From positions 186,001-250,000 of the forward strand of contig JAUHXC010000010.1 of NCBI GenBank assembly GCA_030427205.1: DNA of 64,000 nt, read 5' to 3'. How positions within the stretch are numbered: position 1 is the first letter of the stretch; each line of letters starts with the position of its first letter. A model generated the notes under the pieces. The model searched no databases. It worked only from the letters and a program-made list of their open reading frames with translations, and was not told the DNA's origin. Position numbers and translations under genes: made by a program. The stretch is from a bacterium (lineage in GTDB: Bacteria; Myxococcota_A; Bradymonadia; UBA7976; UBA1532). Below, in pieces: positions 62,201-64,000 of this stretch.

Positions 62201-63275
62201 CTCGCTGATGGCCTCGAGCGGCTGGACCGCGCCGCGCATCAAGGCGGTCGCCGAGCGCTCGTTGGCCCTGCTCGACGCCGCCGAGTCGGGGCCCGATCTG
62301 GCGCGGGTGATCTGGGTCTTGATGACCTATGCCCACCTGGGCGGCCGCGATCGGGCGACGGCGTTGAGCCTCGCCCGGCGACTGCTGGCGCTGGCCCACG
62401 ACGAGAGCAGCACCGTCGCCGCCCACTGCGCGGTGGCCAACTGCCTGTGGGTCGACGCCGAATACGCCGAGGCGACCGGCCACTTCGAAGCGGCGCTCGC
62501 CGGCTACGACGCCGCGCGCGACGGGCACCATGGGCTGATCTACGGTCAGGACACCCGGGTCTGGGCCGGCGGGACCTACGCCGCGCTGCTCTACCTCACC
62601 GGCCACCGCGCGCGGGGCCTCGCTCTGGCCGAAGAGATGGTGGCCCACGCCCGCACCCTGCGCCACGCCGCCAGCGAGGCGCTGGCGCTGCTCTTCATGG
62701 CCGGCATGTGCCACTACGAGGGCGACCACGCCGGCGCGCGGGGCTGGCGCGATCGGGTGGTGGCCCTGGCCGACCGGCACGGGCTGCCGGCCCACGTGAC
62801 CTACGCCGCGGTGCTCGGCGGCTGGGCCGACAGCGCGCCGGCGGCGGCGGAGCAGGCGGTGCAGGGGCTGATGTTCTTCGGCTGCGAGCTGGGGCTGACC
62901 TATTACATCGGCGTGCTGGCCGAGGCCGAGTTGGAGGCGGGCGCGCCGGCGGCCGCGCTCGATCGGCTGGACGACGCGCTCGCCCGCGCCGCCGAGATGC
63001 CCGAGCCGTATTACACCGATCGCCTGCACCTCGTCGGCGCGCGCGCCGCCATCGCCGCCGGGGCCGACGCCGCGCTCGTCGAAGGGCACCTCGCCGCGCT
63101 GCGCGACCTGACCGCGCGCTTCGGCACCGCGATGACCCGGCTCGACGGCGCGCTGGTCGGCGCGCAGTGGCGGCCCGACGCGGCGCACCGCGCCGAGCTG
63201 AAGGCCGCGCTCGCCGCCTGCCCCGACCCGGGGCCGGCCCGCCGCGCCCACGCCGAGGCTCTGCTCGGCGCCTGA
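59283..63275 (+). CDS. TOMM-system kinase/cyclase/ATPase fusion protein
   Basis: 1330 residues, GTG start with GGAGG upstream. Ser/Thr kinase domain (about 15-275): GEGSFGEVW, Lys44, HRDLKPAN with Asp137, DFG 158-160, APE 190-192, all intact. After an Ala/Thr/Pro linker, a nucleotide-cyclase-like domain (about 343-505) keeps GGRVGASFGDEVHLVFG, but the first metal Asp region reads SLVSCVLRPRAT, so cyclase activity is doubtful. A STAND/AAA ATPase follows: Walker A GEAGIGKS (549-556), Walker B VLTVEDVHWAD. The C-terminal 550 residues are TPR-like helices. This order and length match the TOMM-system kinase/cyclase fusion family. The next gene, 42 bp on, encodes a TOMM maturation-type protein, supporting the assignment. 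Confidence 0.88.
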   Translation: MDVQQGADDALRERYTLEALIGEGSFGEVWRARQKATGQAVAVKLIKAAGRQGRRRARFAREARLCAEIHHPHIVRLIDAHHSESNAWLVFELVPGRDLASVLAAEGRLSPAETVRLMGQVLDALAAAHARGIVHRDLKPANIMIVPTGARRNALVLDFGIGALIEEHQGLDLTRITATAEPLGTPAYAAPEQLRGLPPTVRSDIYAWALTFVECLTGQRVVRGRSIADVLMRQVSPSPIELPLELADRPLARLLARALVKDPAARDVTAGELLTELEAVDVSDLQASFAPTAGPAAAPAPTAGTVAGPTLTMGATAATLQTADGAASDALSATLVEEKRPLSLVSCVLRPRATATDAALRAQLAVIAEVGRRFGGRVGASFGDEVHLVFGDPRVAEDDPIRAARAALAIATDSLERRRAAGADDQDPVGVAVSLHCGSLIARAGGERDALVGEAPRIAAAMARQTPTDGVRISADARRRVRRRFALEDRGEDHRVAGAAQPVFALVGECDVAEASTAPLVGRGALLDDLARRWHAAGKGAGQLVVLHGEAGIGKSRLLAAFVEQATDRGPHRRLTLRCSPDGVHAVLGPVLAALHRLVGEPTLGSAPEAVLEGFVERLDLGPSGPALLGPLLDLPWRGETLDVSPARRRALVLDLLVRIFQRLSADRPLVLTVEDVHWADATTLALLAMLAEAAKGSPMLAVLTRRPGGPEVEGAPAVIDVGPLDRPCTGRLAAHIAGVDGLAPAVVDLIFERSDGIPLFVEELVRAMRDAGALADGGLERRSDAFTVPESLEALLVARLHRLGDARETACVAAVLGRELDEALLERVDPRGPLALRDALDAIAAEGILRRTWRIDGTRWSFRHALIRDAAYGSMTDAQRRAVHGRAAAALIEAFPERAAARPEVVARHLAGAGRPQEAVQWSLRAAGGALMRSATTEAIGHADEALTWVERIDDPAARARAELDLNGIICPSLMASSGWTAPRIKAVAERSLALLDAAESGPDLARVIWVLMTYAHLGGRDRATALSLARRLLALAHDESSTVAAHCAVANCLWVDAEYAEATGHFEAALAGYDAARDGHHGLIYGQDTRVWAGGTYAALLYLTGHRARGLALAEEMVAHARTLRHAASEALALLFMAGMCHYEGDHAGARGWRDRVVALADRHGLPAHVTYAAVLGGWADSAPAAAEQAVQGLMFFGCELGLTYYIGVLAEAELEAGAPAAALDRLDDALARAAEMPEPYYTDRLHLVGARAAIAAGADAALVEGHLAALRDLTARFGTAMTRLDGALVGAQWRPDAAHRAELKAALAACPDPGPARRAHAEALLGA

Positions 63276-63317
63276 ATCTTCGCCCGAACCGGCGCCCGGC
63301 GCCGCGACCGGAGGCCG

Positions 63318-64000
63318 ATGTACGACCAGATCTTCGCCATCGCGCCGACCGTGCGCGTCGAGCCGCACGGTCGGCTCGTCTTCCTGCTCACCGAAGACGC
63401 CCCGGTGATGCTGACCGGCGAGGTCTTCGCCCGGGTGCTGGCCCGGATCGACGGCCAGCGACCCGTCGGCGCGATCGTCGAAGACCTCCAGGGTGTGGCG
63501 CCGGCGGTCGTGCTCTACGCCATCGGCCGGCTGCGCGCGGCGGGGCACATCGCGCTCGCCGAGGCGGTGAGTGCGCCCGATCCGGCGATCGTCGAGCGGG
63601 CGCTCGAGCGGCTGGCGGCGGCCGCGCCGGCCGTGACGCTGCACGGCGCGGCCGATCTGGCCGATCCGGCGCTGCTCGATACCCGGGAGAAGACCCGCGG
63701 CGCCGGTCGGCCGTGGCTGCCGATGGTGCTCGCCGGGCGGCGACCGGTCTTCGGCCCCCTCTTTTCGACCGGCGGGACCGGCCCGTGCCCCGCCTGCCTG
63801 CGCCACGCCCTGATGCACAACCGGCCCGTCGAGCGCTTCCTGGCCTATCACCGCGGCGAGCCCGTGGCGCCCGGCCCGCGGCCCATCGATCCGCCGACGG
63901 TCGACGCGGCGGCGAAGGCCTTCTCCGCCGCCCTCGACGCCGCTCTGAAGGACCCGACGCACCCGCTGTGGGGCGCCGTCGGTCGCTTCGACGGCGGTGA
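63318..64000 (+). CDS. TOMM leader-binding/cyclodehydratase-type protein, C-terminus beyond window
   Basis: 227 codons visible, open to the right edge. The ATG has GGAGG 3-7 nt upstream. Residues 1-75 (RVEPHGRLVFLLTEDAPVMLTG...LLARIDGQRPVGAIVEDLQG; similar wording, not exact) have the winged-helix layout of the RiPP leader-recognition element in TOMM cyclodehydratase partner proteins. Residues 150-172 read FSTGGTGPCPACLRHALMHN, the conserved GPCxxCL..RL..N segment in which Cys157 and Cys160 are zinc ligands. In this family the protein presents the precursor leader to the YcaO enzyme, which forms thiazoline/oxazoline rings; it may itself be fused to YcaO downstream. Kinase/cyclase fusion upstream supports the call. 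Confidence 0.82.
   Translation, partial: MYDQIFAIAPTVRVEPHGRLVFLLTEDAPVMLTGEVFARVLARIDGQRPVGAIVEDLQGVAPAVVLYAIGRLRAAGHIALAEAVSAPDPAIVERALERLAAAAPAVTLHGAADLADPALLDTREKTRGAGRPWLPMVLAGRRPVFGPLFSTGGTGPCPACLRHALMHNRPVERFLAYHRGEPVAPGPRPIDPPTVDAAAKAFSAALDAALKDPTHPLWGAVGRFDGG

Noticed and set aside
59265..63962. A 1565-codon antisense frame over the kinase/cyclase gene
   Set aside because: It mirrors the intact kinase, ATPase and TPR gene; its translation is Gly/Arg/Gln/His-rich without any domain.

Overview
The window is very GC-rich, with third codon positions almost all G or C, and densely coded on both strands. I count 39 protein-coding genes (two cut by the window edges) and see no rRNA, tRNA, insertion sequence, phage gene or CRISPR array. 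The content points to a Myxococcota-like (deltaproteobacterial) Gram-negative: about a dozen lipoproteins with Asp/Pro/Ala-rich spacers, Cys-rich EGF/MopE-like surface proteins, eukaryotic-type Ser/Thr kinases, an outer-membrane barrel with an RND exporter, and a kinase/cyclase/ATPase fusion of the kind found beside TOMM peptide clusters in myxobacteria. The organism is an inference from gene content only.

Layout. 1-4045 (minus): edge-cut lipoprotein, giant Cys-rich lipoprotein, sensor histidine kinase. 4185-7625 (plus): SNF2 helicase. 7656-17359 (minus): O-antigen-ligase/TPR membrane protein, cysteine synthase, two envelope proteins (one M15/extensin-like), DUF3482-type GTPase, and an unknown 749-residue protein. 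17503-24612 (plus): Ser/Thr kinase, small membrane protein, MopE-like lipoprotein, membrane sulfatase-fold protein. 24623-28073 (minus): DUF2868-type membrane protein, OPT transporter. 28343-30675 (plus): barrel protein and metallophosphoesterase. 30700-33967 (minus): lipoprotein and secreted S1 protease. 33968-35026 has no gene but carries an array of 42-43 bp hairpin-bearing repeats.

35027-40102 (minus) is a tight three-gene envelope export operon (RND exporter, LolA-like carrier, outer-membrane barrel), preceded by a pseudokinase. 41318-44871 (plus) encodes three envelope proteins (HEAT-like lipoprotein, TPR protein, small lipoprotein). Next are a YihY-type membrane protein (minus), a ceramidase-like lipoprotein, a HEAT protein and a HAMP-like membrane protein (plus), and a soluble lytic transglycosylase (minus). 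53154-54238 is an ECF sigma/anti-sigma pair. 54386-56705 encodes a cytochrome c, a lipoprotein and an EEP-fold nuclease/phosphatase. 56794-59157 encodes an MBL-fold protein, a VOC protein and an ATP-grasp ligase in one operon.

The right edge (59283-64000) is the most notable part. A 1330-residue kinase/degenerate cyclase/AAA ATPase/TPR fusion of the TOMM-system type is followed 42 bp later by a gene whose N-terminal half looks like a TOMM leader-binding/cyclodehydratase protein with a CxxC zinc motif. The window therefore ends just inside a probable azole/azoline RiPP biosynthetic cluster whose YcaO enzyme and precursor should lie to the right. The second unusual element is the hairpin repeat array at about 34.26-34.95 kb.
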